Notes: generated from the letters alone by a model not told the origin. A stretch of DNA of 64,000 bases from Cellulomonas sp. PhB143 (GCF_003752595.1 NZ_RKIJ01000009.1:496001-560000), one strand, 5' to 3'. Positions 35,064 through 43,543 are shown, counted from the first letter of the stretch. Made by a program: numbers and translations.

Positions 35064-36914
35064 ATGAGCGCCCCGTCGACGCCGGTCGAGAGCCCGTCCG
35101 ACCGCCCGACGGGCCGCCCCGCCCGACGCCGGCGCCGCCGCCACGTCGCCCGCTGGGTCCTGCTCGTGGTCGGTGTCCTCGTCGTGGCCGTCGTGGTGGG
35201 CGGCATCGTCCTGGCGAAGCAGGCCCTGACCGCGCAGGACGCGCTGCGCAAGGCCGCGACCATGCTCCCCGCGGCCGAGGACGCCGTCCGCGCCGGCGAC
35301 GTCGATGCCGCGTCCGCGGCCCTGGACGACGTCCGGCCGCTGACCCACCGGGCCCGGGTGAACACCGACGGTCCGCTGTGGGCGGTCGCGGCCCACGCCC
35401 CCGGCATCGGGCCGGACCTCGCCGCCGTGAGCACGACCGCCGCGTCGGTGGACCGCCTGACGCAGGACGTGCTGCCGCCCCTCGCCCAGGTCGCCCAGGT
35501 GCTGGACGGCGACGGGCTGCGACCGGTCGACGGGACGATCGACCTCGCGCCGCTGAACGCGGCGGTTCCCGTCGTCAGCGCCGCGTCCGACTCCGCGGAC
35601 GAGGTCGCGGCCGACCTCGACGCGGTGGACACCGACGACCTGCTGCCCCTCGTCGCGGGCCCGGTCACGGACCTGCGCGACCGCACGACCGAGCTCGCGG
35701 CGACGCTGCGCACCGGCGAGCGGCTCGTCCGGCTCCTGCCGCCCGTGCTCGGCGCGGACGGGCCGCGCACGTACCTGCTGATGAACCTCAACAACGCCGA
35801 GCTCCGTGCCGCGGGCGGGATCCCGGGGTCGCTCGCGGAGATCCACGCCGACGCCGGCCGGATCACCCTGGGCACGCAAGCCTCGACCGGGGCCGTGGGC
35901 CCGTTCGACGAGCCGGTGGCGAAGCTCGCGCCCGAGGACGAGAAGCTCTACTCCGACCGGCTGGGCCGCTACGTGCAGGACACGGTGCTGACGCCCGACT
36001 TCCCGACGTCGGCCGCGCTGACCGCCGAGATGTGGCGCCGCAGCCAGGGCACGGAGGTGGACGGCGTGCTCGCCACCGACCCGGTGGCCCTGTCCTACCT
36101 GCTCGGCGCGACGGGGCCCGTGACCACGCAGGGCACGACGCTCACCGCGGACAACGCGGTCTCCTACCTGCTCTCGGGCGTCTACGCCGACCACGAGGGG
36201 CACGAGGCCACCGACGCGTTCTTCGCCGGGGCCGCGGCCGCCGTCTTCGGCACCGCCCTCGGCGGGAGCGTGGGCGCGGGCGACGTGCAGGGGGCGCTCG
36301 CGCACGCCGCGGACGAGCACCGGCTCCAGTTCTGGTCCACCCACGCCGAGGAGCAGAGCCTCGTCGCGGACACCGAGGCCTCGGGCGCGATCGACACGGC
36401 CGAGCGCGCCGACGGCTCGCTCGGGGTGTTCTTCAACGACGCCGTCTCCGGCAAGCTCACCTACTACCTGGACTCGGACATCGAGGTCACCGGCAGCCGG
36501 TGCACCGCCCAGGGCCGGGTCGACAGCCTGCGCATCACGCTCGCCTCGCGGGTCCCGAAGGACGCCGCCACGAGCCTGCCGGACTACGTGCTCGGCGACG
36601 AGCAGGGCGCCGAGCGCGTGGACCTGACCACGTACGTCGTCCTCTACCCCCCGCGCGGAGGATGGGTCTCGGACATCGTGCGCGGCAAGGACAACCTCGG
36701 TGGGCAGAGCGCCGTCGTCGGCGACCGGCGAGCGATCGAGCTGCCGCAGACGCTCGCGCCCGGCGCGTCGGCCACGATCACGCTCGACGTGCACGGGCCG
36801 GGCGCGGCGCCGACCGACCCGGTCGTCCCCGGCGGCACCGACCGGCGGGTCGACCTCTGGTCCACGCCGACGGCGACGGAGCCCGGCCTGCAGACGTTCA
36901 CCGCCCCCTGCTGA
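35064..36914 (+). CDS. DUF4012 domain surface protein
   Basis: The 616-residue protein has an Arg-rich cytoplasmic N-terminus (RRRRRR), one membrane helix (about 29-51, VARWVLLVVGVLVVAVVVGGIVLA) and a large extracytoplasmic part. The part about 240-560 matches DUF4012, with RTYLLMNLNNAELRAAGGIPGS at its centre. DUF4012 proteins are widespread in actinobacteria near cell-wall or polysaccharide genes; they resemble LytR-CpsA-Psr enzymes in layout but lack demonstrated activity. Function unknown. Start by leaderless translation is likely. Confidence 0.88.
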   Translation: MSAPSTPVESPSDRPTGRPARRRRRRHVARWVLLVVGVLVVAVVVGGIVLAKQALTAQDALRKAATMLPAAEDAVRAGDVDAASAALDDVRPLTHRARVNTDGPLWAVAAHAPGIGPDLAAVSTTAASVDRLTQDVLPPLAQVAQVLDGDGLRPVDGTIDLAPLNAAVPVVSAASDSADEVAADLDAVDTDDLLPLVAGPVTDLRDRTTELAATLRTGERLVRLLPPVLGADGPRTYLLMNLNNAELRAAGGIPGSLAEIHADAGRITLGTQASTGAVGPFDEPVAKLAPEDEKLYSDRLGRYVQDTVLTPDFPTSAALTAEMWRRSQGTEVDGVLATDPVALSYLLGATGPVTTQGTTLTADNAVSYLLSGVYADHEGHEATDAFFAGAAAAVFGTALGGSVGAGDVQGALAHAADEHRLQFWSTHAEEQSLVADTEASGAIDTAERADGSLGVFFNDAVSGKLTYYLDSDIEVTGSRCTAQGRVDSLRITLASRVPKDAATSLPDYVLGDEQGAERVDLTTYVVLYPPRGGWVSDIVRGKDNLGGQSAVVGDRRAIELPQTLAPGASATITLDVHGPGAAPTDPVVPGGTDRRVDLWSTPTATEPGLQTFTAPC

Positions 36915-37148
36915 TCCGCCTGCCGGCCGGTCCGGTCACGAAACGGTGACAGATCCGCCCGGCCGCCGTTTTCACCCACACCACCTCTGCCGCGGTGCAC
37001 GTCCGCGCCGATACGCTGGCGACGTCGCGACGACCTGTCGCCTCCGGCGGCTGCCACGGCCCCGGACGGCGCGAGGCACGACGCGGCGAGGAGTTCTCGG
37101 GAACCGGCCGCACGGCCGGGGACCCTCGGAGTCGATCGATGGGCAGTG

Positions 37149-37868
37149 ATGACAATGTCGGGCACCACACCGAGGCACCGCTGGTCGGCCGCGCTCGCCG
37201 CGGGCGTCCTCGCCCCCCTGCTCCTCGCCGCGCCCGCGACGGCGGCCGAGGGTGACGACGGGTACGCCCCTGAGGCGGCGTTCTCCGTCCTGACGCAGCA
37301 GCCGATCTGCGACGGCGACGTGCCGTACCTGGGCTATGACGTCGAGGTCGAGAACACCGAGGCGACGGCCCTGACGATCACCTTCGTCAACCCTTCCGGC
37401 GAGGACTACGTCGTCGACGGGCTGACGGTCGGCTCGGGCCGCATCCTGTGGCCCGGCGCGACCGTCGACTCCGCCGGCAACCCCACCGGCTGGCCCGGCT
37501 GGGTCCAGCAGGACGACGGCACGTGGGTCGAGGGCGGGCCCTACCAGTGGGTGCGCGACTCCACGCAGGTGCGCTTCAACGTCAACCCCGAGGCCACCGT
37601 CACCGTGTCGTACCCGCCGTCGAGCCCGCAGTGCGCGACGCAGCCTCCCGGCACGCCGCCGATGACCCCTCCCGGTGACACGCCCGGGAACGACGCGACC
37701 CCGGTCGCGAACGCCGAGGGCGGCAGCAGCAGCACGCCGGGCCTCGCGGTCACGGGCGCCGAGATCGGCGCCTACGCGGGCGGCGCGGTCGTGCTCCTCG
37801 CGCTCGGCACGGGCCTCGTCCTGTGGACGCGGCGCTCGCGCAAGGGTTCCGCGGACGGCCAGGCCTGA
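37149..37868 (+). CDS. Sortase-anchored surface protein with LAxTG motif
   Basis: The 239-residue secreted protein has a signal peptide (RHRWSAALAAGVLAPLLLAAPATAAEG) and a beta-rich domain of about 120 residues with many Trp/Tyr (VVDGLTVGSGRILWPGATVD; GWPGWVQQDDGTWVEGG). A Pro/Thr/Gly linker follows, then the sorting signal LAVTG, a hydrophobic helix (IGAYAGGAVVLLALGTGLVLW) and TRRSRKG. LAxTG signals are recognised by class E sortases of high-GC Gram-positives. No sortase gene lies in the window. The ATG at 37149 is preferred; a GTG precedes it in frame. The ligand or role of the domain is not recognised. Confidence 0.82.
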   Translation: MTMSGTTPRHRWSAALAAGVLAPLLLAAPATAAEGDDGYAPEAAFSVLTQQPICDGDVPYLGYDVEVENTEATALTITFVNPSGEDYVVDGLTVGSGRILWPGATVDSAGNPTGWPGWVQQDDGTWVEGGPYQWVRDSTQVRFNVNPEATVTVSYPPSSPQCATQPPGTPPMTPPGDTPGNDATPVANAEGGSSSTPGLAVTGAEIGAYAGGAVVLLALGTGLVLWTRRSRKGSADGQA

Positions 37869-37902
37869 CGGCCCGCCACACCTGACAGCCGGTCACGGCT
37901 GA

Positions 37903-37942
37903 CGAGCCCCGCCCGACCGGCGCACCGGTCGGGCGGGGCTCG
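37903..37942. terminator. Terminator hairpin between LAxTG gene and dtd
   Basis: An 18-bp perfect stem (CGAGCCCCGCCCGACCGG and its complement) closes the tetraloop cgca. It lies between convergent genes, 34 bp after the LAxTG-gene stop, and is followed by cggtcgttca. It probably serves as a bidirectional terminator. Confidence 0.85.
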
Positions 37943-37945
37943 GTC

Positions 37946-37984
37946 GTTCAGGCCGAGCTCTTTCAGGCCGAGTTCTTTCAGGCC
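37946..37984. repeat. 15-bp tandem repeat carrying extra copies of the dtd stop region
   Basis: On the minus strand the unit GGCCTGAAAGA(A/G)CTC is repeated: one copy holds the real dtd stop, the next repeats it (37955-37969), and a partial third follows (37946-37954). The extra copies lie just outside the gene. Confidence 0.8.
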
Positions 37985-38403
37985 TCGACGAGCACCGTGA
38001 ACGGGCCGTCGTTGACCAGCTCGACGGCCATGTCCGCGCCGAACACGCCTGTCGCGACCTCGATCCCCCGGCCCCGCAGGGCCGCCACGACGGCGTCGAC
38101 CAGCGGCTCGGCGACCGGTCCCGGCGCGGCCGCGTTCCACGTGGGCCGCCGACCCTTGCGCGTGTCGCCGTAGAGCGTGAACTGGCTGACCACGAGGACG
38201 GGCGCGCCGGCGTCCTGCACCGAGACCTCGCCCTCGAGGAGGCGCAGCTCCGCGATCTTGCGCGAGACGGTCTCGACCTGCGCGGGACCGTCCCCGTGCG
38301 TCACGCCCAGGAGCACCGCCAGCCCGGGCCCGTCGATGCGACCGACGACCTCGCCGGCGACCGTCACGGACGCGCGCGTCACGCGCTGGACCACCGCTCT
38401 CAT
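37978..38403 (-). CDS. dtd: D-aminoacyl-tRNA deacylase
   Basis: Dtd removes D-amino acids (and glycine) mischarged on tRNA. The 141-residue protein has [21 protein letters not shown] at the N-terminus, [26 protein letters not shown] with the SQFTLY active-site motif, and the C-terminal [12 protein letters not shown], whose DGP corresponds to the NxGP substrate-chiral-proofreading motif. ATG follows a strong GGGGGAGG. It is the last gene of a DUF2516-asparaginase-dtd run. The stop lies within a 15-bp tandem repeat. Confidence 0.95.
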   Translation of the reverse strand: MRAVVQRVTRASVTVAGEVVGRIDGPGLAVLLGVTHGDGPAQVETVSRKIAELRLLEGEVSVQDAGAPVLVVSQFTLYGDTRKGRRPTWNAAAPGPVAEPLVDAVVAALRGRGIEVATGVFGADMAVELVNDGPFTVLVEA

Positions 38404-38416
38404 CGCCTCCCCCCGC

Positions 38417-39412
38417 TCAGAACGCGGCCCGGACCTCGCCGACGGGCACGCCGCCGCCGAGGACGGGCACATGCTCGAGACCGTCGAGGGCGTCAAGAGC
38501 GCCCGCGTCGAGGCCGAGGCCGTCGAGGGCCGCCCGCCGCAGCGCCGCCACCAGCACGGCGGGGCGCGGCCGCGCCGAGCCGTCGAGGACCTTGAAGGCG
38601 ATCGAGGCGCCGTCGGGCAGGCCGACCGCGAACATCCCGTCGACGCCGTCCTTGGCGACGACGCCGGGGAGGGCGCGCATCACCGCGGTGCCCTCGCGGC
38701 CGGTGCCGGCGACCATCTCCGGGTGCGCGGAGACCGCCGAGGCGACCCGCGCCTGCGCGGAGCCCGGAGCGCGTGCCGGGCCCGCGGCGACGCGGCCCGT
38801 GGCGCGCGCGAGCCCGCGCAGCGACGTGGCGAACAGCGGCGCGCCGCACCCGTCGGTGCTCACCGGCAGGTCGGGGTCGTCGCCGGTGAGCTCGGAGATC
38901 GTGGCGCGCACCGCCTGCTGGAGCGGGTGGGCCGGGTCGAGGTAGGTCGCGGTGTCCCAGCCCGCGCCGACGCAGGTCAGCAGCATCGCGGCGTGCTTGC
39001 CGGAGCAGTTCTGGGTGATCCGGTCGGGGCCGTGGCCCGCCACCTGCCACGCCAGCGCGGCGGCGGGCAGCAGCGGCAGGTCCGGCTCGTTGCGCAGCGC
39101 GGACTCGTCGAGGCCCGCGGCGCCGAGGATGCGCCGGGCACCGGCGAGGTGGACGGCCTCCCCGTTGTGGCTGGCCGCCGCGAGGGCCAGGAGCTCGGGC
39201 GGCAGGTCCAGCCCGGCGCGCACCATGGCCACGGCCTGCAGCGGCTTGACGCACGAGCGCGGCCAGACCACGACGTCCGGGTCGCCCACGGCCAGGCGCA
39301 CGGCGCCGTCGCGGTCCAGGACCACGAGGTGGCCGAGGTGCACGGACTCGACCATGCCGCTGCGCACCACGTCGGCGAGGCGGCCCGCCCGGGCCGCGAC
39401 GTCGTCGGTCAC
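38417..39412 (-). CDS. Asparaginase (type III, ReAV-like)
   Basis: The 331-residue protein belongs to the 'asparaginase II'/thermolabile Rhizobium-type family, which is unrelated to EcAII. Motifs are [15 protein letters not shown] (with the Ser-Cys-x-Lys nucleophile region), [26 protein letters not shown] and [19 protein letters not shown]. It hydrolyses L-asparagine to aspartate and ammonia. The GTG start lies four bases after the DUF2516 stop, with only a weak GGTGG site, suggesting coupling. Confidence 0.9.
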   Translation of the reverse strand: MTDDVAARAGRLADVVRSGMVESVHLGHLVVLDRDGAVRLAVGDPDVVVWPRSCVKPLQAVAMVRAGLDLPPELLALAAASHNGEAVHLAGARRILGAAGLDESALRNEPDLPLLPAAALAWQVAGHGPDRITQNCSGKHAAMLLTCVGAGWDTATYLDPAHPLQQAVRATISELTGDDPDLPVSTDGCGAPLFATSLRGLARATGRVAAGPARAPGSAQARVASAVSAHPEMVAGTGREGTAVMRALPGVVAKDGVDGMFAVGLPDGASIAFKVLDGSARPRPAVLVAALRRAALDGLGLDAGALDALDGLEHVPVLGGGVPVGEVRAAF

Positions 39413-39416
39413 CGGG

Positions 39417-39749
39417 TCACCACCCGCCCGGGCGTCCGCCGCCCTGGCCCGGCCCGGGGCCCCGGCGCGGCGAGTACGGCGCGACGCGGGGCTTGACGTC
39501 GACGAGGTAGATGATCGCGGCGACGATGGCCACGATCCCGAGGAAACCGAGCCCGCCGCCGCCGAGGCCCACGAACCCGAGCGCCGCCGCGACCCCGAGG
39601 ATGATCAGCCAGACGTTCTTGGTGAGCTTGCCCTCCGCGACGAACGCGCGCGCCGGCCGGCGGGCGCAGTCCACCAGCGCGTAGACCTGCACCACGAACG
39701 CGACGACGGACAGCAGCAGCAGCACGAGGGCCTGGGCGGAGGAGAGCAC
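39417..39749 (-). CDS. DUF2516 family membrane protein
   Basis: The 110-residue protein has an N-terminal membrane helix (SSAQALVLLLLSVVAFVVQVYALVDCA), a short basic segment and a second hydrophobic hairpin (WLIILGVAAALGFVGLGGGGLGFLGIVAIVAAIIYLVDV), ending in a Gly/Pro/Arg tail. DUF2516 is actinobacteria-specific and of unknown function. Leaderless start: TAGGCT lies six bases upstream of the GTG. Confidence 0.88.
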   Translation of the reverse strand: MLSSAQALVLLLLSVVAFVVQVYALVDCARRPARAFVAEGKLTKNVWLIILGVAAALGFVGLGGGGLGFLGIVAIVAAIIYLVDVKPRVAPYSPRRGPGPGQGGGRPGGW

Positions 39750-39755
39750 GGATCG

Positions 39756-39761
39756 AGCCTA
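39756..39761 (-). promoter_or_regulatory. -10 box of a leaderless promoter (DUF2516-asparaginase-dtd)
   Basis: TAGGCT, six bases (cgatcc), then the GTG at 39749 on the minus strand. Confidence 0.62.
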
Positions 39762-39770
39762 CGGGACCTG

Positions 39771-40196
39771 CTACGGCACCACCACGAGGCCCTCGGAGCG
39801 GGCGGCGGCCGCGACGTGCTCGTCCCAGGCGGCGACCACCGTCTCCGGGTGGCGGACGGCGAGCGCGCTGGCGACGTGCACGGCGTCGCCGCCGCGCAGG
39901 GTCGCGGGCACGCGGGCGACCAGGTCGGCGGCCGTCGCCGCCACGGACGCCGTGAGCTCCACGACGTGCAGGGCCGGCCACAGCTCCTCCCAGGTCCGTA
40001 CGGCGGCCGCGTGCTCGGCGGGCTCGAGCGCCCCGGCCCGCAGGCCGGCCGCGAGGACCGCCCGGATCTCCGTGTCGGCGAGCCGGCTGGTGACGACGAC
40101 GTCGGCCCGGTTCCACAGGGCGGCGGTCAGCCGCGAGCCCGAGCCGGGGACGCACAGGTGCACGAGCGCGCTCGTGTCGAGGTAGACGAGGGCCAC
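39771..40196 (-). CDS. PIN-domain ribonuclease, VapC-like toxin
   Basis: The 141-residue protein has the PIN-domain acidic residues: VYLDTSALVHL (first Asp), SRLADTEIRAVL (Glu) and GGDAVHVASALAV (Asp), with a later WDEHVAAAA Asp/Glu. VapC toxins cleave tRNA or rRNA. It begins three bases downstream of the antitoxin gene, so the pair forms a type II toxin-antitoxin operon. The exact target is unknown. Confidence 0.88.
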   Translation of the reverse strand: MALVYLDTSALVHLCVPGSGSRLTAALWNRADVVVTSRLADTEIRAVLAAGLRAGALEPAEHAAAVRTWEELWPALHVVELTASVAATAADLVARVPATLRGGDAVHVASALAVRHPETVVAAWDEHVAAAARSEGLVVVP

Positions 40197-40199
40197 GGC

Positions 40200-40469
40200 T
40201 CAGCGCCGGATGCGCCGGACGAGCCCGGACATGCCGCGGCTGCCGGCGCGCTGCTCGGCGCGGGCCGGGGCGCGCACGACCGGACGCTCGGTCGCGGGGG
40301 CCGTGAGCAGGCCCTCACGCGTGAGCTCGGTCAGCAGGTCGGCGGTGCCGATCCCCGCGAGACGCGCGACGGGGATCCCGCGGTCGGTCACGACGACCTC
40401 CTCGCCGTCCCGCGCTCGCTCGATCCACTGCTTCAGCTCGGCGCGCAACGCGCTGACGGCGACCTCCAT
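40200..40469 (-). CDS. Phd/YefM-type antitoxin
   Basis: The 89 residues begin MEVAVSALRAELKQWIERARDGEEVVVTDRGIPVARLAGI, the N-terminal DNA-binding fold of Phd/YefM antitoxins, followed by an Arg/Ala-rich tail (RAPARAEQRAGSRGMSGLVRRIRR) that would bind and block the PIN toxin. It lies directly upstream of the toxin. Start is probably leaderless: TACCTT lies seven bases before the ATG. Autoregulation is expected from the family. Confidence 0.86.
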   Translation of the reverse strand: MEVAVSALRAELKQWIERARDGEEVVVTDRGIPVARLAGIGTADLLTELTREGLLTAPATERPVVRAPARAEQRAGSRGMSGLVRRIRR

Positions 40470-40476
40470 GCCGGAC

Positions 40477-40482
40477 AAGGTA
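40477..40482 (-). promoter_or_regulatory. -10 box of a leaderless promoter (antitoxin-toxin operon)
   Basis: TACCTT, seven bases (gtccggc), then the ATG at 40469 on the minus strand. Confidence 0.6.
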
Positions 40483-40548
40483 GCGGTCGCCGGCGTCTCG
40501 GCGCACCCCTGGCACACCTCTGCCGTGCCCGTGGCGCGCCCGCGGACG

Positions 40549-41646
40549 TCAGAGCGCGGGCAGGGCGTCCCGCGCCGCCGCGCCGTCGAGCTCCGCCATC
40601 TCCAGCAGGTCGACCACCGGGGAGCGCAGCAGCAGCACGAGCGACTGCACGTGCCAGTCGTCCGTGCGGTGCGGGTCGAGGTCGTGGGCGACGTCCACGA
40701 GCGTCTCGCGCGCCACCGCCGGGTCGCGCCCGGCGCCGAGGGCGTCCGCGAGCGTCTCGGTGGCGGTCGCCAGCCGGGCCAGCAGGGACGCGACCCACGC
40801 GGCGTCGTCGTCCGTCGGGACCTGCACGACGGCGCGGCGGGCCAGGACGCGCGTGCTGTTCATCGCCCGGTGCAGCAGCACCGCGTCGCGCACGTGCCGC
40901 GACAGCTCGTCCTGGTACCGGTGCGCGACGGCGTTGACGCGCGAGAGGTCGTAGGAGGACCCGGCGACCGAGCGCCACTCCTCGATGGCGGGCTCGGCGG
41001 CGCGGCCCCGCACGAGCGCCGTGGCGAAGCCGTCCGGGTCGCTGTCCCGGGCGGCGTCGGCGAGCAGCGAGAACGTCGCCGAGAGCTCGGCGACCGCCGC
41101 GGTCGCGGCGGACCGGGGCCCCCGGCGGGCGTCGCCCGGCGTGAGGACGGCGACCAGCAGCGCCACGGCCGCGCCGGCGACGGCGTCGCCGAGCCGGTTG
41201 AGCGGGTCGGTTCCCGACGTCGTCGGCAGCCCGATGATCACGAGCGCCTGGGCGCCCGCCTGCGACGTCAGCAGCGCGCCCCGGTCCACGAAGCGGGCGA
41301 TGAGGGTCGACGACGCGAGCAGCACGGCGACCTGCCACCAGCCGTCCCCGATCCAGTGCACGACGAACCCGCCGATGCCGACCCCGATCGCGACGCCCAC
41401 GCCGAGCTCCGCGACCTTGCGGATCTGCCGGTCGGAGGTGAACCCGAGGCACACCCACGCGGCGATCGGCGCGTAGATCGGGTAGGGGTGGCCGAACACG
41501 TAGACGCCGACGAGGTAGGCCAGCGCCGCGGCCAGGGAGGCCTGGACGATCGGCCAGAACGCCGACCGCACGCGCGAGGTGCCCTGGCGGACCCGCGCCC
41601 GCAGCACGAGCGAGCGCATCGCACGCTCGGCGACCGGGGGGACCAT
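40549..41646 (-). CDS. FUSC-family aromatic-acid/fusaric-acid exporter-like protein
   Basis: The 365-residue protein has an N-terminal half of about six membrane helices (FWPIVQASLAAALAYLVGVYVFG; YPIYAPIAAWVCLGF; IRKVAELGVGVAIGVGIGGFVVHWIG; VAVLLASSTLIARFV; LVIIGLPTTSGTDPLNRLGDAVAGAAVALLVAVL) and a cytoplasmic helical C-terminal half. This is the layout of FUSC/ArAE exporters, seen here as half-size proteins. Substrate unknown. It follows ygfZ by 14 bp on the same strand. Confidence 0.86.
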   Translation of the reverse strand: MVPPVAERAMRSLVLRARVRQGTSRVRSAFWPIVQASLAAALAYLVGVYVFGHPYPIYAPIAAWVCLGFTSDRQIRKVAELGVGVAIGVGIGGFVVHWIGDGWWQVAVLLASSTLIARFVDRGALLTSQAGAQALVIIGLPTTSGTDPLNRLGDAVAGAAVALLVAVLTPGDARRGPRSAATAAVAELSATFSLLADAARDSDPDGFATALVRGRAAEPAIEEWRSVAGSSYDLSRVNAVAHRYQDELSRHVRDAVLLHRAMNSTRVLARRAVVQVPTDDDAAWVASLLARLATATETLADALGAGRDPAVARETLVDVAHDLDPHRTDDWHVQSLVLLLRSPVVDLLEMAELDGAAARDALPAL

Positions 41647-41660
41647 GCGCCCAGCGTCCC

Positions 41661-42815
41661 CTAGATCATGCTCCGGGGCGCGCCGTCGCCGCGGGGCGTG
41701 ACGCCGCGCGCGACGGGGGCCCGCGGCGCCGGGCGGTCGGCCGAGACGCCGTCGCCGGGCACGACGACCTCCTGCGTGGCGCTGACGTCACCGCCCTCGC
41801 AGTCGACGAGCAGCTCGACGTCCGACGGCGCGGAGCGCTTGAGCACGGCGAGCGCGACCGGGCCGAGCTCACGGTGGCGGGCCACGCTGGTCACGGCCCC
41901 GAGCACGCGGCCGCCGGCCTCGGCGCGGACCTCCGCGCCCGGCACCGGCAGCAGGTGCCCCGACCCGTCGAGGTGCAGCATCACCAGGCGCCGCGGCGGA
42001 CGGCCCAGGTTGTGCACGCGCGCGACGGACTCCTGGCCCCGGTAGCAGCCCTTGTGCAGGTGCACGGCGGTGCGCAGCCAGTCGAGCTCGTGCGGGATCG
42101 TGCGGTGGTCGGCGTCCGCGGCGAGCCGCGGGCGCCAGGCGGCGACGCGCTCGGCCTCGGTGGCCCAGGTTCCCGCGAGGCGCCAGCCGGCGGCCTCGCG
42201 CGCCTCGACCTCGGCGACGAGGTCGGCGCGCGGCACGAGCACGAGGCGCCAGGCGCGCTCGGCACCGGGGTGCTCGTCGCTCGGCGGCCCGTACCGCGTG
42301 CCGCCCTCGGTGACGCCCGGCCACGGGTCGGCCCACGTCACGGGCTCGCCCTCGGCGCCCTCGGCGCGCAGCGGCTCGCCGAGCGCGGCGACGTCGTCCG
42401 AGACGTCCGTGACCTCGACCCGCATCATGAACCGCATGCGGTCCAGCCACGTCGCGAGGCCGGCCGCGGCGGGCCCCTCGGTGACGAGCCAGACCGCCTC
42501 GCCGTCGTCCACCACGCCCGCCGCGTGCTCGACGTGACCCTGCGGGCTCAGCACGAGCAGCTCGGTGGAGACGCGGGGCGCGAGGTCGAGCAGGTGCTGG
42601 GAGGTGATGGAGTGCAGCCACGTCAGGCGGTCCGGCCCGGCGACGCGCACCACCCCGAGGTGCGACTGGTCGACGACGGCGCCGCCCGAGGCGAGCGCGC
42701 GCTGCTCCCCCGCCGGATCGCCGTAGTGCCAGGCGACCCCCGCGTCGGCGCCTGAGGCCTCGACCGCGCCGTGCCGCTCGAGCAGGGGGCTGCGGCGTGC
42801 CGCCGTCGCGGTCAC
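41661..42815 (-). CDS. ygfZ: YgfZ/GcvT-like tetrahydrofolate-dependent Fe-S repair protein
   Basis: YgfZ uses folate to support Fe-S cluster enzymes. The 384 residues show the family signature LHKGCYRGQESVARVHNLGRPPRRL (K-G-C-Y-x-G-Q-E with the functional Cys), the T-protein-like N-terminus VVRVAGPDRLTWLHSITSQHLLDL, and the mid-part ELDWLRTAVHLHKGC. The GTG start overlaps the stop of the FABP-like gene (GTGA), indicating coupling. Confidence 0.93.
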   Translation of the reverse strand: MTATAARRSPLLERHGAVEASGADAGVAWHYGDPAGEQRALASGGAVVDQSHLGVVRVAGPDRLTWLHSITSQHLLDLAPRVSTELLVLSPQGHVEHAAGVVDDGEAVWLVTEGPAAAGLATWLDRMRFMMRVEVTDVSDDVAALGEPLRAEGAEGEPVTWADPWPGVTEGGTRYGPPSDEHPGAERAWRLVLVPRADLVAEVEAREAAGWRLAGTWATEAERVAAWRPRLAADADHRTIPHELDWLRTAVHLHKGCYRGQESVARVHNLGRPPRRLVMLHLDGSGHLLPVPGAEVRAEAGGRVLGAVTSVARHRELGPVALAVLKRSAPSDVELLVDCEGGDVSATQEVVVPGDGVSADRPAPRAPVARGVTPRGDGAPRSMI

Positions 42816-43387
42816 CGGCGCACCAGCCGGGCCGACGCGTAGGACTGCAGGGGGTGGCCGAACGCGGCGAGCTCCTCGACCCACAGGAGGTCGCCCTCGA
42901 CGAGCCCGTACATGCGGTGCGACGCCCCGACCTCGGCCGCCGTCGCGGTCCGCGCCACGAGGTCGCTCGCCAGGTCGATCCGCCCGCGACCGACGGCGCC
43001 GACGTACACGCTCACGCGACCCGCGGCGTCGGCCATGACGACCTCGAGCGGGAAACGGTCCTCCTCCAGGCCCTCGGGACGCTCGCTGGCCACCCGCCAG
43101 TAGCCGGACTCGGCGGACCAGACGGTGCCGGGCAGCTCGGCGTCGCCGTCCAGCGTGCCCGCGGGCAGCGCGCTGCCGCCCGGCACGGGGACGGGGGCGT
43201 CGAGGATGCGCAGCGTGGAGGCGTAGCGCAGGTACGGGCCGCCGTCGTGGTCGACGACGACCTCGGTGACGAACGGCGCCTCGTCGACGCCGGGGTAGGA
43301 CACGACGCCCTCGCCGCGCCACGTGCCGACGAGCCAGGCCAGGGGATAGACGTCCGGGGAGAGGTCGTCAGGGATCGCGAAGGTCAT
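42812..43387 (-). CDS. Nitrobindin/FABP-like heme-binding protein (DUF1794)
   Basis: The 191-residue beta-barrel protein starts MTFAIPDDLSPDVYPLAWLVGTWRGEGVVSYPG, where GTWRGEG is the GxWxGxG signature of nitrobindins, proteins that bind heme and react with nitric oxide or peroxynitrite. At the C-terminus, FGHPLQSYASARLVRR aligns with a segment that in the Mycobacterium homologue has the heme-coordinating His (PLQxH); here that position reads Tyr. Heme binding is thus uncertain. It overlaps ygfZ by four bases and follows a small membrane-protein gene. Confidence 0.85.
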   Translation of the reverse strand: MTFAIPDDLSPDVYPLAWLVGTWRGEGVVSYPGVDEAPFVTEVVVDHDGGPYLRYASTLRILDAPVPVPGGSALPAGTLDGDAELPGTVWSAESGYWRVASERPEGLEEDRFPLEVVMADAAGRVSVYVGAVGRGRIDLASDLVARTATAAEVGASHRMYGLVEGDLLWVEELAAFGHPLQSYASARLVRR

Positions 43388-43395
43388 GCTCGCGC

Positions 43396-43509
43396 TCAGC
43401 GCTGGCCCTTGAAGAGCTTGTAGACGACGAATCCGGCGAACCAGACGATGGTCACCGTCGCGACGAGCAGCAGGCCGATGTAGAAGATCTCGAGGGCGTG
43501 GTTCGACAT
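43396..43509 (-). CDS. 37-residue single-pass membrane protein
   Basis: The sequence is MSNHALEIFYIGLLLVATV then TIVWFAGFVVYKLFKGQR. One long hydrophobic helix (about 7-30) runs from a polar N-terminus to a basic C-terminus (KLFKGQR), i.e. N-out or N-in single-pass. TAGGAT lies six bases before the ATG on the minus strand, so translation is probably leaderless, and all codons have GC-rich third positions. It sits between the divergent DsrE gene and the nitrobindin-like gene on the same strand as the latter, nine bases before it, suggesting an operon. Function unknown. Confidence 0.8.
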   Translation of the reverse strand: MSNHALEIFYIGLLLVATVTIVWFAGFVVYKLFKGQR

Positions 43510-43515
43510 GCCGCG

Positions 43516-43521
43516 ATCCTA
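43516..43521 (-). promoter_or_regulatory. -10 box of a leaderless promoter (37-residue protein, nitrobindin, ygfZ)
   Basis: TAGGAT, six bases (cgcggc), then the ATG at 43509 on the minus strand. Confidence 0.62.
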
Positions 43522-43537
43522 CCGCCCGGGGTTCTCG

Positions 43538-43543
43538 TAGTCT
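43538..43543 (+). promoter_or_regulatory. -10 box of a leaderless promoter (DsrE gene)
   Basis: TAGTCT, seven bases (tcgcccc), then the ATG at 43551. It is divergent from the promoter at 43516-43521; only 16 bp separate the two boxes. Confidence 0.62.
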
